Under the pieces are notes generated by a model. It did not search any database. It had not been told where the DNA came from and saw only the letters and a list, made by a program, of their open reading frames with translations. From Bog-756 sp963845485 (GTDB lineage: Bacteria > Actinomycetota > Acidimicrobiia > Acidimicrobiales > RAAP-2): a DNA stretch of 64,000 bases. The translations under genes were made by a program, and so were the position numbers. Where the stretch lies: assembly GCA_963845485.1 (NCBI GenBank), contig CAWJSI010000008.1:1-64000 (forward strand). Reading direction: 5' to 3'. Below, piece after piece: positions 51,772 through 61,766 of the stretch (position 1 is the stretch's first letter; every line of letters begins with the position of its first letter).

Positions 51772-53394
51772 TCAGGTGCTACCGGTTGGTCGCATCGGTG
51801 GCTCCCGCCCGACGGTGCCCGCCGTCAGCCCCGTCGGCCGTGTTGTCGGTGGCGGCCCGTCCTGTGCAGGCAATCCCTGGTGAGTCCCGGCGAAGACGCT
51901 CAGATGATGGCGCTCGAGTGTCGCCGCCTGCTGACGGATGAACCGGGCGTTGGAGAAGATGTAGAGCTCAAACACCAGCTCGTTCTTGGGAATGCTGCGG
52001 TAGTGAAGGAGGATCTCGGCCGCCTTGGTCTGGTACGTGTAGTTGTCGCGCGCACCCTTCACCGCGTTCGGGAGGCTCACCGCGACCTGGATCACGATGA
52101 GCAGGCCGATGAAGATACGGGCCGCTGGTACCGTCCACCGATCGACGCTCCCCAACCGGCGCTCGACGGATGCAGTCACGGCTCGGCCGGCCGGGGCCGC
52201 GGTGGTGCCGCGGGCGCGGCTGGTGGGACGAGTCAAGAGGGCCAAGTACACCCCGGCCGGGATCAACAGGTCGAAGGTGGTGTACCGGGAGGCGCTGGCC
52301 GACCACGCCCCCAGAACGATCCGACCCTGGGTAATTACGGCCACAAAGAGCAGACCCAAGATGACGAGGGTCACGGCAAAGGGGCCGCTGCCGTGCTCGT
52401 CTCGACGCACTCCGTAGCGAATCACGACCCAGACCGAGACGGCCACGACAATCAGCCCGAACGCCACCAGCCACAGGTTGTAGGCCTGGCCGCCCCGGAA
52501 GGGGATGCCGAGGACATCGCCCACCCCGATGCCGAAGTACTCCAGGGACGCCAACGGATGGGTGATGGCGTACCCGTGCGGTGATGTCGCCACATGGCTG
52601 TCGTAGTTGTGGAAGTAGCCGGCCATGGTCACGACAGCACCGGCCAACCATGTGACCACCATGGTCCACGGTCGACGTCGGTGGTAGAAGAGCACCAGGC
52701 CGGCCGGCCAGACGAGCAAACCTTGCAGTGACGAATAGCTGGCCACCACGGCAACGACCATCGCCAGCACCAACCAGGGCCAGCTGAAGGTGACCCGGTC
52801 CAGAAGGAACAAGGTGAGAGTGACCGCCAAGAGAACAAGGAACCACGCCATCTGGAATCCCCAGAGCAGGTTCCCGAACTGAACGATGGAGAGCATGAGT
52901 ATCGCCACGGGGCAGTAGTAGAGCCAGGGCGTGTCCGGTGCCCGACGCCGGTGGGTCAAAATCACCAGCGCAGTAGAGACGAAGAGCATGCCCATGCCCA
53001 CGAACTCTTCGATTTTGATGTTGTAACGGGTGGTCCGTGAGAGCAACAGCACGACCAGATTGGGAAAGAAGATCCGGTTCTCGTTGTGCTGGGACCAGAG
53101 GGCTCCCCAACTGAACAGGTGCGTATACGAGGCCCGGATAACCGTCACATCGTCGAACTGGTCACCGGTCACCACGTTCACGCCGAAGTGGCCGACCAGC
53201 CAGATGCAGAGGCCGACCGGGAGAGCGAAGCCCAGCGCGGTCAAGACCCAGACGACCCGGCGATCGAGCCGATCGATCCATCGGGACGTCGATTCGTCCT
53301 CGGTCGAGGGTGGCAGATCCGTTGCTGCTACCAGGTCAGTCAGCGCCACTCGCCCCTCCATCGGTCGATCCCCACGGCGTGGTTCGGGTGCCAT
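51772..53394 (-). CDS. Polytopic membrane protein of unknown function (glycosyltransferase-like)
   Basis: This 540-residue protein is intact and I do not recognise it beyond type. It has one N-terminal helix (ALGFALPVGLCIWLVGHFGV), then a polar loop with GDQFDDVTVIRASYTHLFSW, HNENRIFFPNLVVLLLSRTT, and about nine more helices. The aspartates in GDQFDD are placed like the catalytic acidic motif of GT-C enzymes, and the loop with SQHNENRIFFP lies between helices 1 and 2. After helix ten an extracytoplasmic tail of about 110 residues ends with proline and threonine. TACAGT lies 11 nt before the ATG at 53394. It is directly followed by the acyltransferase GTG. Confidence 0.8.
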   Translation of the reverse strand: MAPEPRRGDRPMEGRVALTDLVAATDLPPSTEDESTSRWIDRLDRRVVWVLTALGFALPVGLCIWLVGHFGVNVVTGDQFDDVTVIRASYTHLFSWGALWSQHNENRIFFPNLVVLLLSRTTRYNIKIEEFVGMGMLFVSTALVILTHRRRAPDTPWLYYCPVAILMLSIVQFGNLLWGFQMAWFLVLLAVTLTLFLLDRVTFSWPWLVLAMVVAVVASYSSLQGLLVWPAGLVLFYHRRRPWTMVVTWLAGAVVTMAGYFHNYDSHVATSPHGYAITHPLASLEYFGIGVGDVLGIPFRGGQAYNLWLVAFGLIVVAVSVWVVIRYGVRRDEHGSGPFAVTLVILGLLFVAVITQGRIVLGAWSASASRYTTFDLLIPAGVYLALLTRPTSRARGTTAAPAGRAVTASVERRLGSVDRWTVPAARIFIGLLIVIQVAVSLPNAVKGARDNYTYQTKAAEILLHYRSIPKNELVFELYIFSNARFIRQQAATLERHHLSVFAGTHQGLPAQDGPPPTTRPTGLTAGTVGREPPMRPTGST

Positions 53395-53472
53395 TGGTCC
53401 AGAGAACTGTAGCGAACTCCCCTCCCGTCTAGAGCCCGACAGCGTCCCGGTCTGTCCTCGTCCCCGGACTGA

Positions 53473-54960
53473 TCAGGGATGGGATGCCCGGGCCGACGCC
53501 ACGTACTGGCCTCCGAGCGGTACGTGGGCCAGAGCACTGTCGATCGAGCGGCCGAGGGCACCGCCAAAGGGAGAGAACAGATAGTCGAGGCGGGTGACCT
53601 CGGCGGCGCCGGCATCGGCCAGGTAGGCCGTGGCCTCCCTTCCTGCCACCAGGACCACGCCGTCGTCGAGGTCGCAGGAGTTCACCGCGTAACGAGTGAG
53701 CGGGTTGACCGGGTTGTGCTCGAAGATGGCGACCAGGCCGCCCGCCCTGGTCACTCGATGGAGCTCGGAGACAAACAGCGCCCGGCCCGTGGTCGGAACG
53801 TGGTGCAGCACACACACCGTGAGGGCTATGTCGAAGGTCTCATCGGGGAACGGCAGCTTCTCGCCGTTGTACCACTCGAAGCTGGCCGTCGGAATGGCGT
53901 TGGCGGCCAGGGCCAGCATCTCCTCGGAGACGTCGACGCCCACCAGCGAGCCGACGTGATCGACCAGATGACGATCGGTGGTCCCGGTCCCGCACCCGAC
54001 GTCCAACACGGAGAGACCGGCCAGCGATCCGACCGAGCCGAACGTCAACTCCTCGAGGATCTCGACTTTCCTCTGGGCGAAGAAGGCGGAGTCCTTCCCG
54101 GTGAACGAGACCGATTCGTCCACCGCTTCGACGTAGGAGTGGGCATGGGCGTCAAAATCCCAGAGGGGCCAGTCGCCGTGCTCGGTGGATTCCGGGGCGG
54201 CGTGGACGACCGTGCCCACCTCCGGCATGACAGCACCTGCCGCCTTCTCCTTGCTCCGGGTCTGCACCAGCCGGATGACCCCCCGCAGGTCGTCGGTGGC
54301 GGTGTGGATGATCCTGACCCTCGAATCGCTGTCCTCGATCCAGCGGACCGGCACTTCGTTGATTCGGAGGCCGCTCCACCACGATTGCACGATCAGTTCG
54401 GTGTCGAAGAACCACCCGTCGTCTTCCACCCGGGACAGGAGCGGGGCCACGGCGTCACGGCGAGCTGCCTTGAAACCACACTGCGCGTCGCGAATCGAGT
54501 AGCGGAACGCGGCCCGGAGCAGGACGTTGTAGGCCCGGGAGATCAGCTCGCGCCGCAACCCCCTCCGCACTCGTGCTCCCCGGGCCAGGCGCGAACCGAT
54601 GGAGAGATCGGCCGAGCCGGCGAACAGGGGGTCGATCAGGGCACGAAGGGACTCGAGGCCGGTGGACAGGTCGACATCCATGTAGGCCACCACGTCCGCC
54701 GTGCTGGTTGACCAGGCTTTTTTTAGTGCCCCGCCTCGACCTCGACGACCGAGACGGATAGCCCGGATCCTGGGATCCTCAGCAGCAAGTGCTTCGGTGA
54801 TCGTCCAGGTCTCGTCGGTGCTCCCGTTGTCGACCACGGTGATGGTCCACTGGTAGGGGCAGTCAGCAGTCAACCGATCGGCCAGCGCGGTGACGTTCCT
54901 CCGCACACAGCGCTCTTCGTTGAGTACCGGGATCGTGATATCGATCGAGGCAGCAGCCAC
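53473..54960 (-). CDS. Second GT2 glycosyltransferase-methyltransferase fusion
   Basis: This 495-residue protein has an N-terminal GT2 domain (about 1-245): DITIPVLNEERCVRRNVTAL, VVDNGSTDETW, KKAWSTSTADVVAYMDVDLS with the DVD metal-binding motif, and GFKAARRDAVAPLL. After a 45-residue linker a class I methyltransferase follows (about 290-495) with LSVLDVGCGTGTTDRHLVDH near residue 315, LVGVDVSEEML and ALTVCVLHHVPTTG. No C-terminal membrane helices are present. The start is a GTG preceded by a G-rich tract. The two halves are the same kind as in the fusion at 18653-20083, but the GT2 and methyltransferase sequences are clearly different. Intact frame. Confidence 0.88.
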   Translation of the reverse strand: MAAASIDITIPVLNEERCVRRNVTALADRLTADCPYQWTITVVDNGSTDETWTITEALAAEDPRIRAIRLGRRGRGGALKKAWSTSTADVVAYMDVDLSTGLESLRALIDPLFAGSADLSIGSRLARGARVRRGLRRELISRAYNVLLRAAFRYSIRDAQCGFKAARRDAVAPLLSRVEDDGWFFDTELIVQSWWSGLRINEVPVRWIEDSDSRVRIIHTATDDLRGVIRLVQTRSKEKAAGAVMPEVGTVVHAAPESTEHGDWPLWDFDAHAHSYVEAVDESVSFTGKDSAFFAQRKVEILEELTFGSVGSLAGLSVLDVGCGTGTTDRHLVDHVGSLVGVDVSEEMLALAANAIPTASFEWYNGEKLPFPDETFDIALTVCVLHHVPTTGRALFVSELHRVTRAGGLVAIFEHNPVNPLTRYAVNSCDLDDGVVLVAGREATAYLADAGAAEVTRLDYLFSPFGGALGRSIDSALAHVPLGGQYVASARASHP

Positions 54961-55179
54961 GAAATCCCCCCCTCAGCGCCCTCCGGGACCCGGCGCCCTT
55001 CTGGCGGCCAATGCTATCCGGTCACTGACCGCTCGCCCAGTGGCGATTAGTGACTCTGCGGGCTCCGGCCACCCTCCGTGGCCCTATCACCGCTCAACTA
55101 GGAGTTCGCCCCACCGCCACATCCGGCGCCGGTGAACGGGGGCCTAGCCGGAACGTGTCGAGCGCACCCTCCTTGGTGA

Positions 55180-57265
55180 TCACCTCCGACGGATGAGCGT
55201 GGTGCCGGCAGCATCACGGGTCCACCGCTGCTCCTGTTTGGAATCGGTGATCGCATAGTCGTAATGGCCCTGGCGGAGGGCCTGGAGCCAACTGCGACAG
55301 TCGGGATTGGCCATGGCCCCGTCCGGCGCCACCGTGGCGACGAACTGCACCCAGTTGTTGAGGAACTTCCCGTAGTACGGGTACTGCAGGTTCATGAAGG
55401 GCCCACCGAGGGCGATCCTCGAGTTCGAGATGGTCTGGACCCATGCCACTGTCTTCGGCGCCACCGTGCTGCCCGCGCCGAGGCTCTCGTAGCGGTTGGA
55501 CAGGTAGAACTGCTGGAGGGGATAGCCGGCGACATCACCACCACCGACTGCGAGGCGAGACGGATCGTTCGCCGCTTCTCCCTTCGATCGCTCGGGTGCC
55601 CCCATCGACGGCTGGAGCTCCCGGGTCGGTCACCGAGTGTCGTTTGACCAGCACGAGGCCGACAACAAGAACGACGCCACCGATGGCCAGACCGATTACG
55701 GAGTCGACACCCGACGGCGGTTGGGCAAAGGACCCGAGAACAGGTGTCCGGGCCAGATCGTCGAGTCCAGCTGTGTCACCCCCAAGGCGGCCAGAAGCCC
55801 GGCTCCTAACCAGATCGGTCTCCGCCCCTCGCCAATCTCGGGGCCACGGGAAGGATGACGAGGCCTACCAGTATGGCGGGCGTCACGTAGCGCAGGTTGT
55901 AGACGAAGTAGAAGGGTGCTCCGGGAAACCCGAGGAACTGGGGCGTGTAGACGAACACAACCACCGAGGCAGCACCCACGGCCGCAACCATCTTCCAGAG
56001 CCGATTGCGTCGGGAGAAGAACACCAGGACCATGCCGAGGGCTGCGGCACCCACGACGACCACCCAGGCCGGCCCGAACGACGAGCGGAGCCCGGGAATG
56101 AAGTAGTGACGCCACAGTGCACTCTTGAAGATGTAGTGGCCGAACGTGGTGTTGGGCGAGGTGATCGGTGGGCTGGGCAGGGTGATCGGACCGAGATGGG
56201 ACAACGACGGCAGGGGATTGCCGATGGCCACCCAGTTCCGGACGTACCAGTAACCCCCGGTCAGAGCGACCAAACCCACCCAGAGGCCCCCGTGGCGCAG
56301 GCGTCGACCCCTCGGGCAGACGACGAACACACCCACCGTGAGTACCGCCACCGGACCCACCAGGGTGAACTTGGACCCGAAGGCAAGGCCGGCAGCGAGG
56401 GCGGCGATAGCGATGCCGGCCAGCCCCGGGTGCCCGTCGCTCCGCTCGGCACCCACCAGGACGGCGATGGACGCCAGGAACAGGGCCAGACCGACCACGT
56501 CGGTGTAGCCGCCGCCCGGTTGGGTCGCCACCAGGCCGGGGGTGCCCAGCAACAGCGTGGCGCCGATCAAGGCGATTGGCGCCACACCGAAGGGGCGCCC
56601 GATACACCACGCGGCCAACAGGACGAGCGCCATCCAACCGAGATTGATCATGGGCGACAACAGGTCGTTGCCCAGGAACAAGATGCCTACCGCGTGCAGC
56701 AGTTCCGAGTTCGCCGGGTAGAACTGCACCACCGGCTCGGTGTCCACGTAGTGAAGACTGGTGGTCGACCCGAGCTCCACGAACCGGGCGGCAAAAGGCA
56801 TGTGGTACCAGAGCGTGTCGACGGTGGTCATTCCGTGATGCAGCGCATCGACAGTGCGGGTGGCCCATTCGGCGGTCAGTATCGAGACGGCGACGGCGGC
56901 CAGGAAGCCGGTGACCGGGGCGCCGATGGCACCAGGGGGCAGTGCAGCCTCCGCCCCTTCGACGTCCTCTGGTGAGCGCTCCGTTTCGCCACTCACCAAC
57001 CACCAGTGTCCGGCCCCGTAAAAGCCGACCCCACCCGCGACGGCCAATCCGATGGTCACCGGGGCCGTTCGGAAGCCGCTGACCGAGCCGAGCGCCTCGG
57101 TCACCAACACAGTCGCCGCAAGGTCGATCACCGTGGTGGCCAGCACGCCGGAGCCCCGGTCAACGTGGGCATCAGCCGACGCCGCCATGCACGGGCCCCC
57201 AGTCCAATGGGAACCAAGGCCACGCCGGCCAGTGCGAGGGCCTCGATGTAACGGAGAACGGTCAC
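55180..57265 (-). CDS. GT-C-like membrane protein with soluble C-terminal tail, several frame breaks
   Basis: About 690 residues can be traced. The middle is intact from 57150 to 55835: helices with LVSGETERSPEDVEGAEAAL between, then VDTLWYHMPFAARFVELGST with an acidic residue before a histidine as in GT-C enzymes, and LVATQPGGGYTDVVGLALFL. The N-terminal VTVLRYIEALALAGVALVPI is in another frame; breaks are near 57150, 55835, 55725 and 55595. A final helix VIGLAIGGVVLVVGLVLVKR precedes a soluble part with VAGYPLQQFYLSNRYESLGA and WVQTISNSRIALGGPFMNLQ. The tail resembles those of membrane glycosyltransferases that act on lipid-linked donors. It is divergent from GtrA. Confidence 0.65.
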
Positions 57266-57498
57266 GGGCGGTCGGATTCCCACGACGGCGATGTCTCACC
57301 GATGAGTCGGTCCGATCCGGCCGACAACCGAGCATGGTGGTCCCACTGCCGTCCATTCAGGTAAGCCACGACACCACCAGAAGTTGAGTAACTGGGCACG
57401 GGAGAGCGCGCAAGGACCGCGATAGTAGGTGATGGTGCCATTCGGAGTCCGACCGCTCTGGGTGAACCCGCCCAGGACTGGCCGGGCGCCCCGCGAGG

Positions 57499-57504
57499 TA
57501 GCCT
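57499..57504 (+). promoter_or_regulatory. Candidate -10 box (TAGCCT) of gtrA
   Basis: TAGCCT ends 7 nt before the GTG at 57512; same box and spacing as before pepN. Confidence 0.45.
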
Positions 57505-57511
57505 CGGCCCG

Positions 57512-58030
57512 GTGAAGCGCACGGTCCTACGTCTTTGGCACAAGGCCCGCACGCCCGAGGGCATGAAGGTGGTCAAGTACACCATGGTCTCGGCCATCTC
57601 GGCCCTGACCTCACTGGTGGTACTGACCTTCGTCTACGGCGTGCTGCGTCTCTGGAGCGAGGTGCCGAGCGCGCTGTTCGCCAACATCGTGGCTGGCGTG
57701 CCCTCCTACATCCTCAACCGGCGGTGGGTGTGGGGTAAATCAGGGCGCTCCCACTGGTGGCGGGAGATCCTGCCCTTCTGGGTGATGTCCCTGACCGGAA
57801 TCGGATTCGCCCTGTTCACCTCGACCCTGGCCCACAACTTCGCCGACACCCATCACCTCCAACACCTGGCCCGGACGGTACTCGTGGTGGGGGCGAACAT
57901 CGCCGCCTTCGGCATCCTCTGGTTCCTCAAGTTCCTCATTCTCAACCGACTGTTCGCCCAGATCGCCGACGCCGAAGTGGGCGACGAGGAGCCCACCTCT
58001 GCTCGGGCCGAGCTCGGAACCGAGGCCTGA
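57512..58030 (+). CDS. GtrA-family membrane protein
   Basis: This 172-residue protein has four membrane helices and the GtrA/DPMS_3-like arrangement: VKYTMVSAISALTSLVVLTF, SALFANIVAGVPSYILNRRW with the NRRWVW motif, LPFWVMSLTGIGFALFTSTL, and VGANIAAFGILWFLKFLILN. GtrA proteins flip or stabilise lipid-linked sugars such as polyprenyl-phosphate glucose. The location among glycosyltransferases and a flippase fits that role. The GTG start is just downstream of a leaderless box. The C-terminal tail of about 25 residues is acidic. No break is seen. Confidence 0.88.
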   Translation: MKRTVLRLWHKARTPEGMKVVKYTMVSAISALTSLVVLTFVYGVLRLWSEVPSALFANIVAGVPSYILNRRWVWGKSGRSHWWREILPFWVMSLTGIGFALFTSTLAHNFADTHHLQHLARTVLVVGANIAAFGILWFLKFLILNRLFAQIADAEVGDEEPTSARAELGTEA

Positions 58031-58053
58031 GCCCGAGCTGACGACACCGGCGC

Positions 58054-58067
58054 CATCAATTTTGATG
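58054..58067. terminator. AT-rich hairpin after gtrA
   Basis: CATCAA-TT-TTGATG is an exact inverted repeat 24 nt after the gtrA stop and stands out against the GC-rich background. It could be a terminator or a regulator site. The rest of the 291-bp spacer to 58321 shows no gene. Confidence 0.4.
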
Positions 58068-58321
58068 AGCGGCTCGCCCTGATCCTTGCCCCTGCCCCTG
58101 GCCAAAAGAGGAACTGGCACTATTCTTGGCCGCCACCGGGGTGGGCTGGGTATCCTGCGGGCTGGGGAACAGAGGGGGGTCGTGAGTAGAGTGGGAACTT
58201 CGGATGTCACAGCAGGCCCTGTCGGGCCGCGGGTACAGGGGTGTGGTGACGACGTGGTGACAGGTATTGGCCATGATCCGGCGGTCGATGGGGCAGCGTG
58301 CGGCCGGAGTAGCCGCACACG

Positions 58322-59197
58322 ATGACCCCCGATCCAGCGTCCGAGACGAGCACGCCGTTGCTCGATCTCGAGCGACTCGAACGAGATGTGGAGAAGTTGG
58401 CCGCGGAGTACGCAGCGGCGGCCCCCTACCCGCACATCATCCTCGATGACTTCCTCGAAGAGGGATTTGCCGAGGAGGCGGCCAAAGAGTTCCCCCCACT
58501 CGATGGCACCTGGAACAACTACCTGCATGTAAACGAACGCAAGTTCAGCAACACCGACCCGACCACATGGGGTCCTACCCTGCAACAGATCCTGGATGTC
58601 CTGAACTCGCCCCGATTCGTGCAATTCGTCGGCGAACTGGTGGGATGCGATCGGCTAGTAGCCGATCCGTCGCTCGAAGGTGGCGGACTCCACCAGTCGA
58701 CAAAAGGCGGGTTTCTCAACATCCACGCCGACTACACCGTCCACCCACACCACCGCAATTGGCTGCGTCGGGTGAACCTGTTGCTGTACCTCAACGAGGA
58801 CTGGAAGCCCGAATACGGCGGCGATCTCGAATTGTGGACGGCGGACATGAAACAGTGTGCCGAAAAGGTCAGTCCCATCTCCAACCGCGTCCTGATCTTC
58901 ACGACGGACCCGACATCGTTCCACGGCCATCCCGAGCCGATGCAGTGCCCCGAAGGCGTAGCCAGAAAGTCCCTGGCGCTCTACTACTTCAGCCCCGAGG
59001 TCGATCCCATGGTCCGTTCGACCGAGTATCGAGCCCGACCCGGTGACGGCGCGCACTCCGTGTGGATCTACGCCGATAAGCAGGTGCTACGCCTCTACGA
59101 CTGGACCAAGCGGCACCTGGGCCTCTCGGACCAGGCGGCCAGCAAGGCGCTCGCCTTCCGAGAGCGGCTCCGGCGCAAAGGCCAAGGAGCCCCCTGA
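58322..59197 (+). CDS. 2OG-Fe(II) oxygenase
   Basis: This 291-residue enzyme belongs to the 2-oxoglutarate/Fe(II) dioxygenases. The iron ligands are H135 and D137 in FLNIHADYTVHPHHRNW and a distal histidine at 201 or 203 in SFHGHPEPM; the 2-oxoglutarate-binding basic residue is in ARKSLALYYFS. YLNEDWKPEYGGDLELW is the family's double-strand core. The overall pattern is that of PF13640-like hydroxylases, which in surface loci act on sugars, peptides or small ligands. Its stop overlaps the ATG of the next gene (TGATG), so they are coupled. No signal peptide is seen. The exact substrate is unknown. Confidence 0.87.
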   Translation: MTPDPASETSTPLLDLERLERDVEKLAAEYAAAAPYPHIILDDFLEEGFAEEAAKEFPPLDGTWNNYLHVNERKFSNTDPTTWGPTLQQILDVLNSPRFVQFVGELVGCDRLVADPSLEGGGLHQSTKGGFLNIHADYTVHPHHRNWLRRVNLLLYLNEDWKPEYGGDLELWTADMKQCAEKVSPISNRVLIFTTDPTSFHGHPEPMQCPEGVARKSLALYYFSPEVDPMVRSTEYRARPGDGAHSVWIYADKQVLRLYDWTKRHLGLSDQAASKALAFRERLRRKGQGAP

Positions 59198-61329
59198 TGG
59201 GTTCGGCCACGCTCACCCTCGAGCCGAGCGACCTGGACGACGAGCCCCGATCCCGCAAGAGCGGGGTAAGGAGCGGACGCCACAAGAGGCGAGCCGCCGA
59301 CGATTCACCATCGCCGTCGTCGTAGGCACGCTGATCGCGCTTCCCCTGTGCTTGTGGTGTCTCTGGGATCTCTGGTCAGGATCGATCGATCCTCTCCGAG
59401 GCGTGCCCTACGACAACTTCTACGACCTGCAGGCGAGAGCCATGTTCCACGGTCACTTCAACATCGCCCCAGGAAACATGGGTATCGAGGCGTTCGTACA
59501 CGACGGCAAGCAGTACACGTACTTCGGAATCTTCCCTTCACTGCTCCGGATGCCGATTCTTCTGGTCACCAGCAGCCTCGACCGAAAGCTCACCGCCCCG
59601 TCGATCTTGTTGGCCTGGATGATGACGGCACTGGCCAGCTCGTTGATGCTCTGGCGCCTTCGCATCCTCATGCGCGGGGAAGCCATCGTCGGTAGGGCCG
59701 AGGCGGCCTCGTATGGTGCACTCCTTGCCACCATCATGGGTGGCTCGGTCATCCTCTACCTCTCGGCCACCCCGTTCGTCTACAACGAGGACTTCGCCTG
59801 GAGCGTGCCCCTGATGCTCGGGAGCCTCTATGCGCTCCTCGGTGTGATGGAGCGCCCCACCTGGCGCGGCGTATTGGCCTCGGGGGTGCTCGTCCTCTTC
59901 GCCAACATGAACCGGACCCCGGCCGGCTATGCGTGCGTCGTCGTCGCCTTCATGGTGGCCGGGTGGTTCGCCCTGGGCCGGAAGGGCACCGAGAATCGGC
60001 GCTGGGCCGTACCCCTGGTGGCGGTAGCCGTTATCCCCTTCCTGGTCAGCTGTGCCGTCACCTACGCCAAATTCGGGATCCCCATCGGCCTGCCCATGGC
60101 CGATCAGGTATGGGCCACCGTCAACGCCCACCGCCGAGATTTCCTCGCCGCCAACGGTGGGAAGGCCTTCAGTTTCGCCTTCTTGCCCAGTACTCTCTGG
60201 GCTTATCTAGAGCCCTTCGGACTGCACCTGACCAGCCTGTTTCCCTTCATCACGCCGCCCACGGCTCCGGCGGCATGGCGGGCGGGTGCAGTCATGGATC
60301 AGACCTATCCCACGGCCAGCATTCCCGCCACCATGCCGCTCCTCTTCCTACTGAGCTGTTGGGGAGTGTTCTCCGCATTTCGGCGCAAGACGGTCGGCCA
60401 GATTCGTCTCTCACGGATCATCGTCTTCGGGGCCGCCCTCAGCACGGCCGGAGTGCTGTTGTGGGGTTACATCTCCGAACGGTACATGGCCGATTTCATG
60501 CCCCTGCTGATCGTGGCCAGCGCCATCGGCCTTATCGACATCTGGCGCCGTGTGGCCGACCGGCCGCGCCGGGTTCGACGGAGGGTCCTAGCCGTAACCG
60601 TGGTGTTGGCCGCCTACTGCGTGGTGGCAAACCTCGCCATCGCCAGTGGTCCACTCCCCCAGTGGACGGCGGTGCAGAATCACCGGTTTGTCTCGGCGGA
60701 GAAGGCCCTGAGCCTCGACTCGTTGGCGTCCACCGTGTGGCATCGCAGCTCGCTTCCCCACTGGGCTCCGGCCGGCCAGTTGATCGCCGTCAACGGCTGC
60801 ACCGGCCTCTATATGTCCAGTGGGAACACCCTGAAAGATGTTCCTGGCCAACAGATCGAGCACTACACGTGGCAACCCATCGAACAGAGTTCCTCGTTCA
60901 CCCGCAATATTCAGTTCACCTTCAACCGACCCGCTACTGAGCTGAAAGAGGCAGTGCCGCTGATGCGTTACGGGCGCGGCGACCCTGGTCCTCAGGCCGG
61001 TCGGACATGGGGAGGCTCAAGTGGTTCTGGAGAACTCGGGAACCTCGATCAGCTGGCCACGGCCGACCGGATGGGTATTCCCGGTCAGGCTCCTCCATGA
61101 GAACTACCAACTCGTGGTCACCACCGATCCCAATCTGAATACGATCAACGTGGAGTGGTACGGGTCGCAGATGCTCAACCACTACATCGCTGGGACTGGG
61201 CCTCCCGTGGTGCTCACCACGCCTCCCACGCCCACTGGATCACCCCAGCCAGTCGTCACCGTCGGTCACGGACCTCCCGTCCCGGCGTCGGACATGAGTC
61301 TCTGTAGGAATCTGGACCAGGCGTCCTGA
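59197..61329 (+). CDS. Large membrane protein, paralogue of 48072-50284, two frame breaks
   Basis: About 710 residues. After a basic N-terminus the frame breaks near 59290; then RRFTIAVVVGTLIALPLCLW starts the first helix. FYDLQARAMFHGHFNIAPGN and QYTYFGIFPSLLRMPILLVT form the motif shared with 48072-50284, also SERYMADFMPLLIVASAIGL. About ten helices are followed by a C-terminal extracytoplasmic part with VNGCTGLYMSSGNTLKDVPG and LHENYQLVVTTDPNLNTINV, ending PVPASDMSLCRNLDQAS. A second break is near 60975. It starts with the TGATG overlap after the oxygenase. The gene pair defines a distinctive family that I could not match to a characterised protein. Confidence 0.75.
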
Positions 61330-61766
61330 ACCCGTTGGATCAGGCCCTCCTGACCATTGCCGGTTCCGATGCCCCAGCTCATGTCAACCAACGATCGGCC
61401 TGAAGCAGTCGTGCCCCGACCCCACCGGGTGGTGACACCTGCGCTTCGTGAGCTCCGATGCCTGTCGGCGACGTGGGAACCAGCATCCGCGCCAATCCGT
61501 TCCCCACTAGGCCCAATGGGTGAGCAACCGACTGGGGGAAGAGGCGTCCACCACGCCTCCCTATGTGATGATGGTCCCCTTGTCACACGCCGTCCCCCAC
61601 CTGCACCTCGAACGATGTCCGTTCACCTCCGCACCCGAGGAGTAGGCGCAGTGGGTTCCGTCGGGGCACACCCCTCCTCCAGCGGAGTCTGGGCGACACT
61701 CAGGCCACCGCTCCGGGTACATTGTGACGCCAGGGCGTGGCGGCGGTGGAGGGGAGTGGGCGGCGG
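61330..61766. other. 437-bp spacer, no gene recognised
   Basis: Frames here read as Pro/Arg/Thr-rich and lack known features. A TACATT box at 61718-61723 is the best promoter candidate for the flippase gene. Confidence 0.4.
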
